NCBI RefSeq assembly: GCF_000731675.1
Contig: NZ_JMIT01000001.1
Location: 1,053,526-1,117,525 of the forward strand
DNA from: Pseudomonas capeferrum
GTDB lineage: Bacteria; Pseudomonadota; Gammaproteobacteria; Pseudomonadales; Pseudomonadaceae
DNA length: 64,000 bases
Reading direction: 5' to 3'
In this document: positions 52,425 to 62,164 of the stretch, piece by piece
How positions within the stretch are numbered: the stretch's first letter is position 1
How the letters are laid out: the number at the start of each line of letters is the position of its first letter
The notes under the pieces: model-generated
Seen by the model: only the letters and a program-made list of their open reading frames with translations
Database searches by the model: none
What the model was told of the DNA's origin: nothing
Position numbers and translations under genes: made by a program

Positions 52425-53983
52425 ACTGGACCGCCATCTCGATGTTCATGGTGTTCGTCTGCTTCACCTTGCTGGTCACCCGCTGGGCCGCATTGCGGAC
52501 CCGTTCGGCCAGTGACTTCTACACCGCCGGCGGCGGCCTGACCGGCATGCAGAACGGCCTGGCGATCGCCGGCGACATGATCAGCGCCGCGTCGTTCCTG
52601 GGCATTTCGGCAATGATGTTCATGAACGGCTACGACGGCCTGCTGTACGCCCTGGGCGTGCTCGCCGGCTGGCCGATCATCCTGTTCCTGATCGCCGAAC
52701 GCTTGCGCAACCTGGGCAAGTACACCTTTGCCGATGTGGTGTCCTACCGCCTGGCTCAAACCCCCGTGCGCCTGACGTCGGCGTTCGGCACCCTGGTCGT
52801 GGCGCTGATGTACCTGGTGGCGCAGATGGTCGGTGCCGGCAAGCTGATCGAGCTGCTGTTCGGTATCAGCTACCTGTATGCGGTGATGCTGGTCGGGGTG
52901 CTGATGGTCGCCTACGTGACCTTCGGCGGCATGCTCGCCACCACCTGGGTGCAGATCATCAAGGCGGTGATGTTGCTCAGCGGTACCACGTTCATGGCCT
53001 TCATGGTGCTCAAGCACTTTGGCTTCAGCACCGAGGCGATGTTTGCCAGTGCCGTTGCCGTGCACGCCAAGGGCCAGGCAATCATGGCGCCGGGCGGCTT
53101 GCTGTCGAACCCGGTGGACGCGATTTCGCTGGGCCTGGGCATGATGTTCGGCACGGCGGGCCTGCCTCATATCCTGATGCGGTTCTTCACCGTCAGCGAT
53201 GCCAAGGAAGCGCGTAAGAGCGTGTTCTACGCCACCGGTTTCATTGGCTACTTCTACCTGCTGCTGATCGTCATCGGCTTCGGCGCCATCGTCATGGTCG
53301 GCACCGAGCCGTCTTACCGCGATGCAGCGGGCGCGATCATCGGCGGCGGCAACATGGTCGCGGTGCACCTGGCCCAGGCGGTGGGTGGCAACCTGTTCCT
53401 CGGTTTCATTTCTGCCGTGGCCTTCGCCACCATTCTGGCGGTCGTGGCTGGCCTGGCGCTATCCGGTGCGTCGGCGGTGTCCCACGACCTGTATGCCTGT
53501 GTGATGCGCAAAGGCCAGGCCACCGAGCAGCAAGAGATGCGGGTTTCACGTATCGCCACCCTGGTGATCGGCCTGCTGGCAGTGGTGCTCGGGCTGGTGT
53601 TCGAGTCGCAGAACATCGCCTTCCTCTCCGGCCTGGTGCTGGCCGTGGCTGCGTCGGTCAACTTCCCTGTGTTGCTGCTTTCGATGTTCTGGAAGGGCCT
53701 GACTACCCGCGGCGCGGTGTGCGGCAGCATGGCCGGGCTGTTCTCGGCCGTCGTGCTGGTGGTACTGGGCCCGGCGGTGTGGGTCAACGTGCTGCACAAC
53801 GAACAGGCACTGTTCCCCTACAGCAACCCGGCGCTGTTCTCGATGAGCCTGGCGTTCCTCGGCGCCTGGGTGTTCTCGGTCACCGACAGTTCGGCGCGGG
53901 CCACCGAAGAACGTGGCCGCTACCTGGCGCAGTTCATTCGCTCCATGACCGGTATTGGCGCCGCCGGCGCCAGCAAGCACTGA
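52421..53983 (+). CDS. phaJ: Sodium-solute symporter for phenylacetate
   Basis: A 520-residue symporter of the SSS family with about 13 helices. [20 protein letters not shown] (about 31-50) with [23 protein letters not shown] and [16 protein letters not shown] are ActP-like signatures. Inside the paa cluster it is taken to be the phenylacetate permease (PhaJ of P. putida U). The start at 52421 is fixed by the ATGA overlap with DUF485; the frame upstream is not its own. Confidence 0.85.
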   Translation: MNWTAISMFMVFVCFTLLVTRWAALRTRSASDFYTAGGGLTGMQNGLAIAGDMISAASFLGISAMMFMNGYDGLLYALGVLAGWPIILFLIAERLRNLGKYTFADVVSYRLAQTPVRLTSAFGTLVVALMYLVAQMVGAGKLIELLFGISYLYAVMLVGVLMVAYVTFGGMLATTWVQIIKAVMLLSGTTFMAFMVLKHFGFSTEAMFASAVAVHAKGQAIMAPGGLLSNPVDAISLGLGMMFGTAGLPHILMRFFTVSDAKEARKSVFYATGFIGYFYLLLIVIGFGAIVMVGTEPSYRDAAGAIIGGGNMVAVHLAQAVGGNLFLGFISAVAFATILAVVAGLALSGASAVSHDLYACVMRKGQATEQQEMRVSRIATLVIGLLAVVLGLVFESQNIAFLSGLVLAVAASVNFPVLLLSMFWKGLTTRGAVCGSMAGLFSAVVLVVLGPAVWVNVLHNEQALFPYSNPALFSMSLAFLGAWVFSVTDSSARATEERGRYLAQFIRSMTGIGAAGASKH

Positions 53984-53997
53984 TTTCGAGAACAACC

Positions 53998-55248
53998 ATG
54001 TCGGGTACAACAACAATGAACCGCACTCGCTTCTCTTGCCTCACCTGGCTTGCCACGCTCGCCCTGCCCTTGCCGGCCATGGCGGACTTCGTCGGCGACA
54101 GCCATGCGCGCCTGGAACTGCGCAACCACTACATCAACCGCGACTTCCGCCAGAGCAATGCGCCGCAGGCCAAGGCCGAGGAATGGGGCCAAGGCTTTAC
54201 TGCCCGCCTGGAATCGGGCTTCACCGAAGGCCCGGTAGGCGTCGGCGTGGATGCCATGGGCCAGTTGGGCGTCAAGCTCGACAGCAGCCGTGACCGCCGC
54301 AACACCGGCCTGCTGCCGTTTGGCCCGAACAGCCACGAGCCTGTCGATGATTACAGTGAGTTGGGCCTGACCGGTAAAGTGCGCGTGTCCAAGAGCACCC
54401 TGCGCCTGGGCACCTTGCAGCCGATCCTGCCGGTGGTGGTGTACAACGACACCCGCCTGCTGGCTTCGACCTTCCAGGGCGGGCTGCTGACCAGCCAGGA
54501 ACTCAATGGCCTGACCGTCAACGCCGGGCGCCTGACCAAGGCCAACCTGCGCGACTCGTCTGGCCGCGACGACATCGGCTACGGCGCCGCCAGCAGCGAC
54601 CACCTGGACTTCGGCGGTGGCAGCTACGCCATTACCCCGCAGACCAGCGTCAGCTACTACTACGCCAAGCTCGAAGACATCTACCGCCAGCAATTCGTCG
54701 GCCTGGTCGACACCCGCCCGCTGGGCGAAGGCCTGAGCCTGCGCAGCGACCTGCGGTACTTCGACAGCCGCAATGATGGCGCCGAACGCGCCGGCAACAT
54801 CGACAACCGCAACTTCAACGCCATGTTCACCCTCGGCGTCAGGGCGCACAAGTTCACTGCCACCTGGCAGCAGATGTCCGGCGACAGCGCCTTCCCCTTC
54901 GTCAACGGCGGCGACCCGTTCACCGTCAACCTGGTGACCTACAACACCTTCACCCGCGCCGGGCTCGATTCGTGGCAGGTGCGCTATGACTACGATTTCG
55001 TCGCCATGGGCATCCCTGGCCTGAGTTTCATGACCCGCTACACCGACGGCCGCCACGCCGAGACCGCAACCGTCAGCAACGGCCGTGAGCGCGAGCGCGA
55101 CACCGACCTCACCTACGTCATCCAGAGCGGCCCGTTCAAGGACGTCAGCCTGCGCTGGCGCAACGTCACCTTCCGCTCCGGCAATGGCCTGACCAATGCT
55201 GTGGACGAGAACCGCCTGATCATCGGCTACACCCTGGCGCTGTGGTAA
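53998..55248 (+). CDS. phaK: OprD-family porin for phenylacetate
   Basis: A 416-residue outer-membrane protein. A signal peptide (TWLATLALPLPAMA) precedes DFVGDSHARLELRNHYINRD, the usual OprD start. Many beta strands follow, including NARGTK-type porin features such as SYYYAKLEDIYRQQFVG, and the end IIGYTLALW carries the aromatic terminal residue. It is likely the specific porin called PhaK in P. putida U. ATG 53998 or 54016 may start it. Confidence 0.85.
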   Translation: MSGTTTMNRTRFSCLTWLATLALPLPAMADFVGDSHARLELRNHYINRDFRQSNAPQAKAEEWGQGFTARLESGFTEGPVGVGVDAMGQLGVKLDSSRDRRNTGLLPFGPNSHEPVDDYSELGLTGKVRVSKSTLRLGTLQPILPVVVYNDTRLLASTFQGGLLTSQELNGLTVNAGRLTKANLRDSSGRDDIGYGAASSDHLDFGGGSYAITPQTSVSYYYAKLEDIYRQQFVGLVDTRPLGEGLSLRSDLRYFDSRNDGAERAGNIDNRNFNAMFTLGVRAHKFTATWQQMSGDSAFPFVNGGDPFTVNLVTYNTFTRAGLDSWQVRYDYDFVAMGIPGLSFMTRYTDGRHAETATVSNGRERERDTDLTYVIQSGPFKDVSLRWRNVTFRSGNGLTNAVDENRLIIGYTLALW

Positions 55249-55272
55249 CAGCGCCCTCAAAAGGAGAACAGC

Positions 55273-57327
55273 ATGTCTGACGCCCCAACCCTGCAGAGCT
55301 TCATCGCTGGCCGCTGGATCGGCCAGCACGGCGCCCAGGCCCTGCGCAGTGCCTTGAACGGCCATGTCCTGGCCTACAGCCATGAAGAACGCCCAGACTT
55401 CGCCGAAGCCGTGGACTTTGCCCGCGCCCGTGGCCTGGCCGCACTGATGGCCATGGACTTCCAGCAGCGCGCAGCCCGCCTCAAGGCCCTGGCGCTGTAC
55501 CTGGCCGAGCACAAAGAGCAGCTCTACGCCCTGTCACACCACAGTGGCGCCACCCGCGCCGACAGCTGGATCGACATCGAAGGCGGCAATGCCACGCTGT
55601 TCGCCTACGCCGGCATCGGCAGCCGCGAACTGCCCTCGGGCAACCTGGTGCACGAAGGCCCGGCGATACCATTGGGCAAGCAAGGCCATTTCGCCGGCAG
55701 CCATATCCTGGTGCCGCGTGCTGGCGTCGCCGTGCATATCAATGCGTTCAACTTCCCCATCTGGGGCATGCTGGAGAAGTTCGCGCCCACCTTCCTGGCC
55801 GGTATGCCGTGCATTGTCAAACCCGCCACATCCACCAGTTACCTGACCGAAGCCGTGGTGCGCCTGATGCACGCGTCGGGCCTACTGCCGGCTGGCAGCC
55901 TGCAACTGGTGATCGGCAGCACCGGCGACCTGCTCGACCGCCTTCAGGGCCAGGACGTGGTGACCTTCACCGGTTCCGCCGATACCGCAGCCAAATTGCG
56001 TGTCACGCCGAACCTGATCCGCAACTCGGTGCCCTTCACCGCCGAGGCGGACTCGCTGAACTGCGCGATCCTCGGCCCGGACGTTACCCCGGACAGCGAA
56101 GAGTTCGACCTGTACATCAAGGAGGTGGTGCGTGAAATGACCACCAAGGCCGGGCAGAAATGCACCGCCATCCGCCGCGCCATCGTACCGGCCAAGCACA
56201 TCGATGCCGTCGCCACCCGCCTGCGCGAGCGCTTGAGCAAGGTGGTGGTCGGCGACCCTTCGCTGGAGGGCGTGCGCATGGGTGCCTTGGCATCCCATGA
56301 TCAGCAACGTGACGTTGGCGAGCGGGTCCGCAGCCTGCTGCAGAGCTGCGACCAGTTGTTTGGCGCCAGCGACGGGTTCGCGCCGCGTGGCGAGGGCGTT
56401 GCCGAAGGGGCGTTCTTTGCGCCGACCCTGCTTCAGGCGCGCGACCCGCATGCCGAAGGCGGTGCCCACGATATCGAAGCGTTCGGCCCGGTCAGCACGC
56501 TGATGGCCTACGACGACCTTGACGAAGCCTTGGCCTTGGCTGCCCGCGGCAAGGGCAGCCTGGTGGCGACCCTGGTCACCGCCGACCGAGCCGTTGCCGC
56601 CAAGGCCATCCCACTCGCCGCCGCCTGGCATGGTCGCCTGCTGGTGCTGGACCGCGAAGCCGCGCTGGAGTCCACCGGCCATGGCTCGCCGCTGCCCCAG
56701 CTCAAGCACGGCGGCCCTGGGCGCGCCGGTGGTGGCGAAGAGCTCGGTGGCCTGCGTGCGGTCAAGCACTACCTGCAGCGCGCCGCAGTGCAAGGCTCGC
56801 CGAGCATGCTCAGCGCCGTGACGGGCGAGTATGTGCGCGGTGCCGAGGTAATCGAAAGCGAAGTGCATCCGTTCCGCCGCTACTTCCAGGACCTGCGTAT
56901 CGGTGAGTCGCTGCTCACCCACCGGCGTACCGTGACCGAAGCGGACCTGGTCAACTTCGGCTGCTTGTCGGGTGACCACTTCTACATGCACTTCGATGAG
57001 ATCGCCGCCAAGGAGTCGCAGTTTGGCAAGCGTATCGCCCATGGTTACTTCGTGCTGTCGGCGGCGGCGGGCCTGTTCGTTTCCCCCGGCGCTGGGCCGG
57101 TGCTGGCCAACTATGGCCTGGACACCTTGCGTTTCATCAACCCGGTGGGGATCGGCGACACGATTCAGGCGCGCCTGACCTGCAAACGCAAGATCGACCA
57201 AGGCAAGACCAGCCCGCTGGGACAGCCGCAAGGTGTGGTGGCGTGGGACGTCGAGGTGACCAACCAATTGGGCGAGCTGGTGGCGAGTTACGACATTCTC
57301 ACCTTGGTGCTGAAGAAGCCTGATTGA
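55273..57327 (+). CDS. paaZ: PaaZ, oxepin-CoA hydrolase / aldehyde dehydrogenase
   Basis: A 684-residue fusion. The aldehyde dehydrogenase part (to about 520) has Glu in [11 protein letters not shown] and the catalytic Cys in [15 protein letters not shown]. The C-terminal MaoC-type hydratase (about 535-680) shows [18 protein letters not shown] with the Asp-His pair and [16 protein letters not shown]. It opens the oxepin ring and oxidises the resulting aldehyde. It is the last gene of the catabolon, followed by a terminator at 57456. Confidence 0.95.
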   Translation: MSDAPTLQSFIAGRWIGQHGAQALRSALNGHVLAYSHEERPDFAEAVDFARARGLAALMAMDFQQRAARLKALALYLAEHKEQLYALSHHSGATRADSWIDIEGGNATLFAYAGIGSRELPSGNLVHEGPAIPLGKQGHFAGSHILVPRAGVAVHINAFNFPIWGMLEKFAPTFLAGMPCIVKPATSTSYLTEAVVRLMHASGLLPAGSLQLVIGSTGDLLDRLQGQDVVTFTGSADTAAKLRVTPNLIRNSVPFTAEADSLNCAILGPDVTPDSEEFDLYIKEVVREMTTKAGQKCTAIRRAIVPAKHIDAVATRLRERLSKVVVGDPSLEGVRMGALASHDQQRDVGERVRSLLQSCDQLFGASDGFAPRGEGVAEGAFFAPTLLQARDPHAEGGAHDIEAFGPVSTLMAYDDLDEALALAARGKGSLVATLVTADRAVAAKAIPLAAAWHGRLLVLDREAALESTGHGSPLPQLKHGGPGRAGGGEELGGLRAVKHYLQRAAVQGSPSMLSAVTGEYVRGAEVIESEVHPFRRYFQDLRIGESLLTHRRTVTEADLVNFGCLSGDHFYMHFDEIAAKESQFGKRIAHGYFVLSAAAGLFVSPGAGPVLANYGLDTLRFINPVGIGDTIQARLTCKRKIDQGKTSPLGQPQGVVAWDVEVTNQLGELVASYDILTLVLKKPD

Positions 57328-57455
57328 ACGCGGGCCTAGGGTAGCCGCGCTTTACCGTTGGTCAGGGCGCGCAGCTATCGGACTGACCTCCCTCGGCGCT
57401 GGTCGCTCTGAGTTCATGAGGGGTGGTCAATGGCTTCGCCTCTCACTCCTGTATT

Positions 57456-57483
57456 GGGCCCGCCTGATCGCGGGCCCTTTTTT
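57456..57483 (+). terminator. Rho-independent terminator after paaZ
   Basis: GGGCCCGC and GCGGGCCC form an 8-bp stem over CTGATC, followed by six T residues. It sits before the small acidic-protein gene. Confidence 0.85.
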
Positions 57484-57519
57484 ATCGAAGCAGGCTTCAA
57501 CCAAGCGGAGGGTTGCGAG

Positions 57520-57690
57520 ATGAAAGACAGACTGCACATGGGGGGTGGCAGCGTCGAAGATGACTGGCCAGAGCTGGAACCTGACAGGCGCCAGGACCAG
57601 GTGGACGACCCGGATGCCGATCCGAACCTGACCGATGATGACGAAAACCGCCCCGGGGTGCCTGCCAGCGACCCTGAATCGGGCGCCTGA
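57520..57690 (+). CDS. Small acidic hypothetical protein
   Basis: A 56-residue protein, very acidic (WPELEPDRRQDQVDDPDADP, then LTDDDEN). It should be disordered. The ATG follows GGAGGGTTGCGAG. Such short acidic proteins are common in Pseudomonas near stress genes; the function is unknown. A longer frame beginning at 57430 runs through the terminator and is excluded. Confidence 0.55.
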   Translation: MKDRLHMGGGSVEDDWPELEPDRRQDQVDDPDADPNLTDDDENRPGVPASDPESGA

Positions 57691-57699
57691 TTGCCGAAT

Positions 57700-57724
57700 C
57701 GATGGGCTGCAGTGCAGCCCATCG
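57700..57724. terminator. Bidirectional hairpin between convergent genes
   Basis: CGATGGGCTG and CAGCCCATCG pair over a five-base loop between the acidic-protein gene and the DUF6555 gene. There is no clear T-run. Confidence 0.6.
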
Positions 57725-57736
57725 CCGCACCACCGA

Positions 57737-58006
57737 TCAGCCCACTACTGCAGGGTCACCCACTGGCTGATTGGGTTTACTCCCGGAAATACGCCAGCTC
57801 ACCGCCGTAATCCCGTAGCGTTCTGCCATCGGCCTGCTCACTTTCTTGATTTTCTCCCGCCCGAACTTGGGAATGATGCCGATGCCCGCATCACAACTTG
57901 CCCAATGCCAGGCTTCGGCGTTGTCCAACCGTTCAAGACGAATGATAAAACTGCGCGGCTGACCATGCAGTTGATAATCGATGATGTAAAGCTGTGGACC
58001 AGGCAT
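57737..58006 (-). CDS. DUF6555 family protein
   Basis: An 89-residue protein with the pattern YIIDYQLHGQPRSFIIRLER (about 7-26), DNAEAWHWASCDAGIGIIPK and FGREKIKKVSRPMAERYGIT, which I recognise as the short Pseudomonas family DUF6555. The function is unknown. It is a single gene on the minus strand; its C-terminus runs some 15 residues past the usual VSWR end. Confidence 0.75.
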   Translation of the reverse strand: MPGPQLYIIDYQLHGQPRSFIIRLERLDNAEAWHWASCDAGIGIIPKFGREKIKKVSRPMAERYGITAVSWRISGSKPNQPVGDPAVVG

Positions 58007-58174
58007 CGCAGGGGCCTCCTCTTCTCCATGGATGACTCACTGATTGATCGGGGCAGTGCGAGAAAATTCAAAATTTTTGCCGACCTTCGGTACCAGTGGC
58101 CCCGGATGGCGTTGAGGCGGGTTTAACGTGGCGCCGAACCCGCTCACAACACGTTCAATCGGCTAGGCCCTGGG

Positions 58175-58384
58175 TCACGAGTGTCGCCCGCCACCATGGC
58201 TGTTCTGCCCACCCTTGCGTCCGGCTTGCGACGCCCGTTCACGGTCGTTGGCGAAGTTGCCGCCGGACACTTTCCCGCCCTTGTGCCCCGCGCGGGACGC
58301 CTTTTCCCGGTCATTGGCGAAATTGCCCGGGTTGTTCTCCTTGGTGCCGCCGCGCTGGCTGGTCCGCTCTTGTTCAAGCGCCAT
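58175..58384 (-). CDS. KGG-repeat stress-induced protein
   Basis: A 69-residue protein with repeated units: NPGNFANDREKASRAGHKGG, SGGNFANDRERASQAGRKGG. This is the stress-induced KGG motif found in YciG-like proteins. I start at ATG 58384 (MALEQERTSQRGG); an extension upstream is unlikely. It is hydrophilic and likely disordered. The family is linked with general stress and motility; the mechanism is unknown. Confidence 0.85.
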   Translation of the reverse strand: MALEQERTSQRGGTKENNPGNFANDREKASRAGHKGGKVSGGNFANDRERASQAGRKGGQNSHGGGRHS

Positions 58385-58524
58385 GTCGTTTCTCCTTGCG
58401 ATGGAAGGGTTGTCTGCGCAATGCCTTAGTTCCGAGCCAGTGATCAGCGCCAATGCTCAATCGTTTTGCACGGGGCTGACGGGTGGCATGAAACGGCCGC
58501 AGGCCAAATGTTTGCGCCGCAGCC

Positions 58525-59076
58525 TCAGGCATGCACACTCCACTGGGTGCTTTGCGATTCGATCGGCATCTCGTCAATGGCGTGAATCAACCCGTTCTCC
58601 AGCGCCTCCTCGGGCCCCAGTATCCGCGGATACGCCATCAGGTAACGGGGCACATCCAGCACTTCGGCACTGCCCTGGGTCCGTTCGGCGACGATCTGCG
58701 CGTAAAGGCGCAGGTCGTAGTCCAGGCTCATGGCGTATTCAGCCATCCTGGCATGGTCGACCGAGCCATGCAGCGTCCAGTGAAAGGGGTGAAACAGGAA
58801 CTTGCTGAACGCACAGGCGGTGCGGTGCTCGCCTGCCAGAAACAGGATATTGCCCATCGACTCCACCGTGCCCAGGTTGTGGGTGTGCAGCGGAATCGGC
58901 AACGCGCGCAGGAAGTTGTACAAGGTGAACCCATAACTGCACTCACCGCCCATGGTGGCGATGTTCAGTTGCAGCAATTCGGCGCCTTGTTGCATGGCCC
59001 GCGAGCAGGTGCTGATCAGGTTGCCGCAGGTGGATGAGTTGATCGGGCCGGTGAAATGGATGATATGTCTGGCCAT
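58525..59076 (-). CDS. ClpP-like protein, active-site Asp not conserved
   Basis: A 183-residue ClpP-fold protein. The start HIIHFTGPINSSTCGNLIST, MGGECSYGFTLYNFL, the Ser segment TVESMGNILFLAGEHR (about 70-85) and the His segment FLFHPFHW match ClpP. In the segment matching ClpP's DRFLSAPEAVEYGL the protein has YPRILGPEEALENGL, so Pro replaces the usual Asp. It may work with a catalytic pair or be inactive. It stands apart from the core clp genes and is likely an accessory paralogue. Confidence 0.75.
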   Translation of the reverse strand: MARHIIHFTGPINSSTCGNLISTCSRAMQQGAELLQLNIATMGGECSYGFTLYNFLRALPIPLHTHNLGTVESMGNILFLAGEHRTACAFSKFLFHPFHWTLHGSVDHARMAEYAMSLDYDLRLYAQIVAERTQGSAEVLDVPRYLMAYPRILGPEEALENGLIHAIDEMPIESQSTQWSVHA

Positions 59077-59265
59077 GCTTGCCTCCAGGGTGGCGGGTCA
59101 TCCATTGAATGGGCAGGCCCTCATTGGTATGCGGTGGAGACGCCATCGGCGGCAAAGTTCAACTCTGCTCGCGCTCCCGTTGGTCAACCGTGCTGAACCT
59201 CACAGGCCCGTGCCAGTCGCAATTTCAGAGTGACCTCTCAAAGAGCTGGCAATGAGGAAGGCAGC

Positions 59266-60183
59266 GTGAGCGAGATCCGCATCGGAATTTCAGGGTGGCG
59301 CTACGGCCCTTGGCGCAGGGATTTCTACCCCAAGGGGTTGCGCCAGGACAGCGAACTGGCGTTTGCCTCGCGGGCAGTCAACAGCATCGAGATCAATGGC
59401 TCGTTCTACAGCCTGCAAACCCCCGAACGGTATCTGGGCTGGCGTGAGGAGACGCCGGACGGTTTCGTGTTCTCGGTCAAGGGGCCGCGCTATATCACCC
59501 ATGTACGCAGGCTCAAGGATATCGAAGAGCCGGTGGCCAATTTCTTTGCCTCCGGGCCGTTGTTGCTGGGTGACAAACTGGGCCCCATCCTGTGGCAGTT
59601 TCCGCCCAACATGACGTTCGACGAAGCACGCTTCGCCCGGTTTTTCGAACTGCTCCCGCGCACCCGGGACGCCGCGCGCGAATGTGCCAAAGGGTGTGCC
59701 GAGCGCCTCAAGGGCAATGGCAGTACCGACATCGATGGCAACGCACGTCTGCGCCACGCCGTGGAAATCCGCAACGAGAGCTTTCTGTGTGAAGCCTTCG
59801 TCAAGCTACTGCGCAAACACCGTATTGCGCTGGTAGTGGCCGACAGTGCAGGCAAATGGCCGTATGTCGAAGATATCACCGCCGACTTTGTCTACATGCG
59901 CCTGCACGGCGACGTGGAACTGTACAGCAGCGGCTACACCGCGCACGCCTTGCGCCGCTGGAAGCAACGCATCGTGCGTTGGAGCCAGGGCGGCCAGGTG
60001 GAAGACGCGCAGTTGATTGTGCCCGGCGCGCCACCCCAGCGTGCCTCCCGCGACATTTATTGCTACTTCGACAACGACCAGAAGGTGCATGCGCCCTACG
60101 ACGCGCGACGCCTGCTGGAAAAGCTGAAACTCGATTACGACCTGGTCACCGAGCCTGGCGTCGCACCGGAGGTCGAGCTTTGA
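59266..60183 (+). CDS. DUF72 family protein
   Basis: A 305-residue protein of TIM-barrel type. RIGISGWRYGPWRRDFYPKG (about 5-24), NSIEINGSFYSLQTPE, FVFSVKGPRYITHVRRL and FVYMRLHGDVELYSSGYT are DUF72 signatures. The biochemical role is unknown. I start at the GTG 59266 after GAGGAAGG; a GTG at 59230 is also open. The last codons overlap the start of the next gene by four bases. Confidence 0.85.
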   Translation: MSEIRIGISGWRYGPWRRDFYPKGLRQDSELAFASRAVNSIEINGSFYSLQTPERYLGWREETPDGFVFSVKGPRYITHVRRLKDIEEPVANFFASGPLLLGDKLGPILWQFPPNMTFDEARFARFFELLPRTRDAARECAKGCAERLKGNGSTDIDGNARLRHAVEIRNESFLCEAFVKLLRKHRIALVVADSAGKWPYVEDITADFVYMRLHGDVELYSSGYTAHALRRWKQRIVRWSQGGQVEDAQLIVPGAPPQRASRDIYCYFDNDQKVHAPYDARRLLEKLKLDYDLVTEPGVAPEVEL

Positions 60184-60965
60184 ACCGAACCCTGCCAGCC
60201 CCCCGCTGCATCATCGACAACGTCACCACGGTGCATCGGCTGAACGTGCTGACCATCAACGTGCACAAGGGCTTCACTGTATTCAACCGGCGTTTCATCC
60301 TGCCGGAGCTGCGTGAGGCCGTACGCGCCACCGGTGCCGACCTGGTGTTTCTTCAGGAGGTGCACGGCAGCCATCAGCAACATGCCATACGCCATGCGGC
60401 GTGGCCGGAAATCCCGCAGTACGAGTTTTTGGCCGACAGCATGTGGCCGCAGTTCGCCTATGGGCGCAACGCTGTGTACCCCCATGGCGACCACGGCAAC
60501 GCCCTGCTGTCGAAATTCCCGATCCGCCAGTTCACCAACCTCGATGTCTCCATTCAGGGCAATGAACAGCGGGGCCTGCTGCACTGTTGCCTGGACGTGC
60601 CAGGCCATCAGCAGGTACACGCGGTGTGCGTGCACCTGGGCCTGCGCGAGGCCCACCGCCAGCGCCAGGTGCGCTTGTTGCTGGAGCTGCTCGACAGCTT
60701 GCCGCCCAAGGCGCCGGTGATCATTGCCGGCGACTTCAATGACTGGCGCCTGAAGGCCGATGCGGTGTTGTCCGAACACCTGGTCGAAGCCTTTGGCGAG
60801 CATTTCGGGACCCCGGCGCGCAGCTTTCCGGCGCGGTTGCCGCTGCTGCGGCTCGACCGTATCTACCTGCGCAATGCCATGCCGGGCAAGGCGCAGGTGT
60901 TGGCGAAGTACCCGTGGTCGCACCTTTCTGACCATGTCCCCCTTGCTGCGGAGATAAGCCTATGA
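60180..60965 (+). CDS. Endonuclease/exonuclease/phosphatase-family protein (YbhP-like)
   Basis: A 261-residue protein of the EEP fold. LNVLTINVHKGF (Asn near 25), LVFLQEVHGS (metal Glu), IIAGDFNDWR (Asp-x-Asn) and WSHLSDHVPLAAEI (Asp-His) mark the site. The start is a TTG at 60180 with CCGGAGG ahead of it. The trio with clsB and a YbhN-like gene matches E. coli ybhPON. It may dephosphorylate or cleave a phospholipid head group; the substrate is unknown. Confidence 0.85.
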   Translation: MNRTLPAPRCIIDNVTTVHRLNVLTINVHKGFTVFNRRFILPELREAVRATGADLVFLQEVHGSHQQHAIRHAAWPEIPQYEFLADSMWPQFAYGRNAVYPHGDHGNALLSKFPIRQFTNLDVSIQGNEQRGLLHCCLDVPGHQQVHAVCVHLGLREAHRQRQVRLLLELLDSLPPKAPVIIAGDFNDWRLKADAVLSEHLVEAFGEHFGTPARSFPARLPLLRLDRIYLRNAMPGKAQVLAKYPWSHLSDHVPLAAEISL

Positions 60966-62164
60966 ACCGACCTTGGCTAGAGGGCAACAGCGTGCAGTTG
61001 CTGATCAACGGCGAACAGTACTACCCCCGCGTATTCGAGGCGATGGCCCAGGCGCGGGAAGAAATTCTGCTGGAGACGTTCATCATTTTCGATGACAAGG
61101 TCGGCCAGCAGTTGCAGCAGGTGCTGATAGCGGCCGCTGGCCGTGGTGTGCGCGTCGAGGTGGCGGTCGATGGCTACGGCACTGCCGACCTGCCCGACGC
61201 CTTCATCTCGGCGATGACCGACGCCGGCGTCAACTTTCATGCCTTCGACCCCCAGCCCAGGCTCGCGGGCATGCGCACCAACCTGTTTCGCCGCCTGCAC
61301 CGCAAGATCGTGGTGATCGATGGGCAGCGCGCGTTCATCGGCGGCATCAACTACAGTGCCGACCACCTGGGCGACTACGGGCCCATGGCCAAGCAGGACT
61401 ACGCAGTCGAGGTCACCGGCCCCGTGGTGGCCCAGGTGCACGCCACCAGTCGGCGCCTGATGTCGCCGGTGCTGCAGCCCCCCAGCGAGGTGCGCCCGGT
61501 CACCGAGCCTACCGGGGCGATCACGGCCGTGCTGGTCGAGCGCGACAATGGCCAGCGCAGCACCGCCATCGAAGCGCAGTACCTGCAAGCCTTTCGTGCT
61601 GCCCGGCAGCGTATCGTGGTGGCCAATGCCTATTTCTTTCCGGGCTACCGGTTGCTGCGCGAACTGCGTAATGCAGCGCGGCGCGGGGTGGCCGTGACCT
61701 TGATTCTGCAGGGTCAGCCCGACATGCGCTGGGTGCGGGCCTTGTCGCGGCTGCTGTACAACTACCTATTGCGCGACGGGGTGCGTATTCACGAGTACTG
61801 CAGCCGACCGTTGCACGGCAAGGTCGCCTTGGTCGACGACCAGTGGGCCACTGTAGGTTCAAGCAACCTGGACCCGTTGAGCCTGTCATTCAACCTGGAG
61901 GCCAACCTGTTCATCCGCGATCGTGGGTTCAACCAGCAGTTGCACCAGCATCTGCAGGCGCTGGCCAGCGAACAATGCAAATCGGTCACCCTGGAACGGA
62001 TGATCCGCGGCTACTGGTGGCGGGCACCGCTGATCTTCCTGTGCTTCCACGCCATACGCCACTTCCCGCGGATAGCCGGCTGGTTCCCGGCGCACCGTCA
62101 GCGCTTGCGCTCGGTGCAACCGGAAGTCGAAGCACACGGCGATTTTCACGAGGGGCAGACCTGA
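60962..62164 (+). CDS. clsB: Cardiolipin synthase B (phospholipase-D family)
   Basis: A 400-residue protein with two HKD motifs: HRKIVVIDGQRAFIGGIN (about 116-133) and HGKVALVDDQWATVGSSNLD (about 286-305). It joins phosphatidylglycerol molecules, or PG with PE, into cardiolipin at the inner membrane. The C-terminus holds an amphipathic segment LIFLCFHAIRHFPRIAGW. It overlaps the EEP gene by four bases and the YbhN-like gene by one. Confidence 0.88.
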   Translation: MNRPWLEGNSVQLLINGEQYYPRVFEAMAQAREEILLETFIIFDDKVGQQLQQVLIAAAGRGVRVEVAVDGYGTADLPDAFISAMTDAGVNFHAFDPQPRLAGMRTNLFRRLHRKIVVIDGQRAFIGGINYSADHLGDYGPMAKQDYAVEVTGPVVAQVHATSRRLMSPVLQPPSEVRPVTEPTGAITAVLVERDNGQRSTAIEAQYLQAFRAARQRIVVANAYFFPGYRLLRELRNAARRGVAVTLILQGQPDMRWVRALSRLLYNYLLRDGVRIHEYCSRPLHGKVALVDDQWATVGSSNLDPLSLSFNLEANLFIRDRGFNQQLHQHLQALASEQCKSVTLERMIRGYWWRAPLIFLCFHAIRHFPRIAGWFPAHRQRLRSVQPEVEAHGDFHEGQT

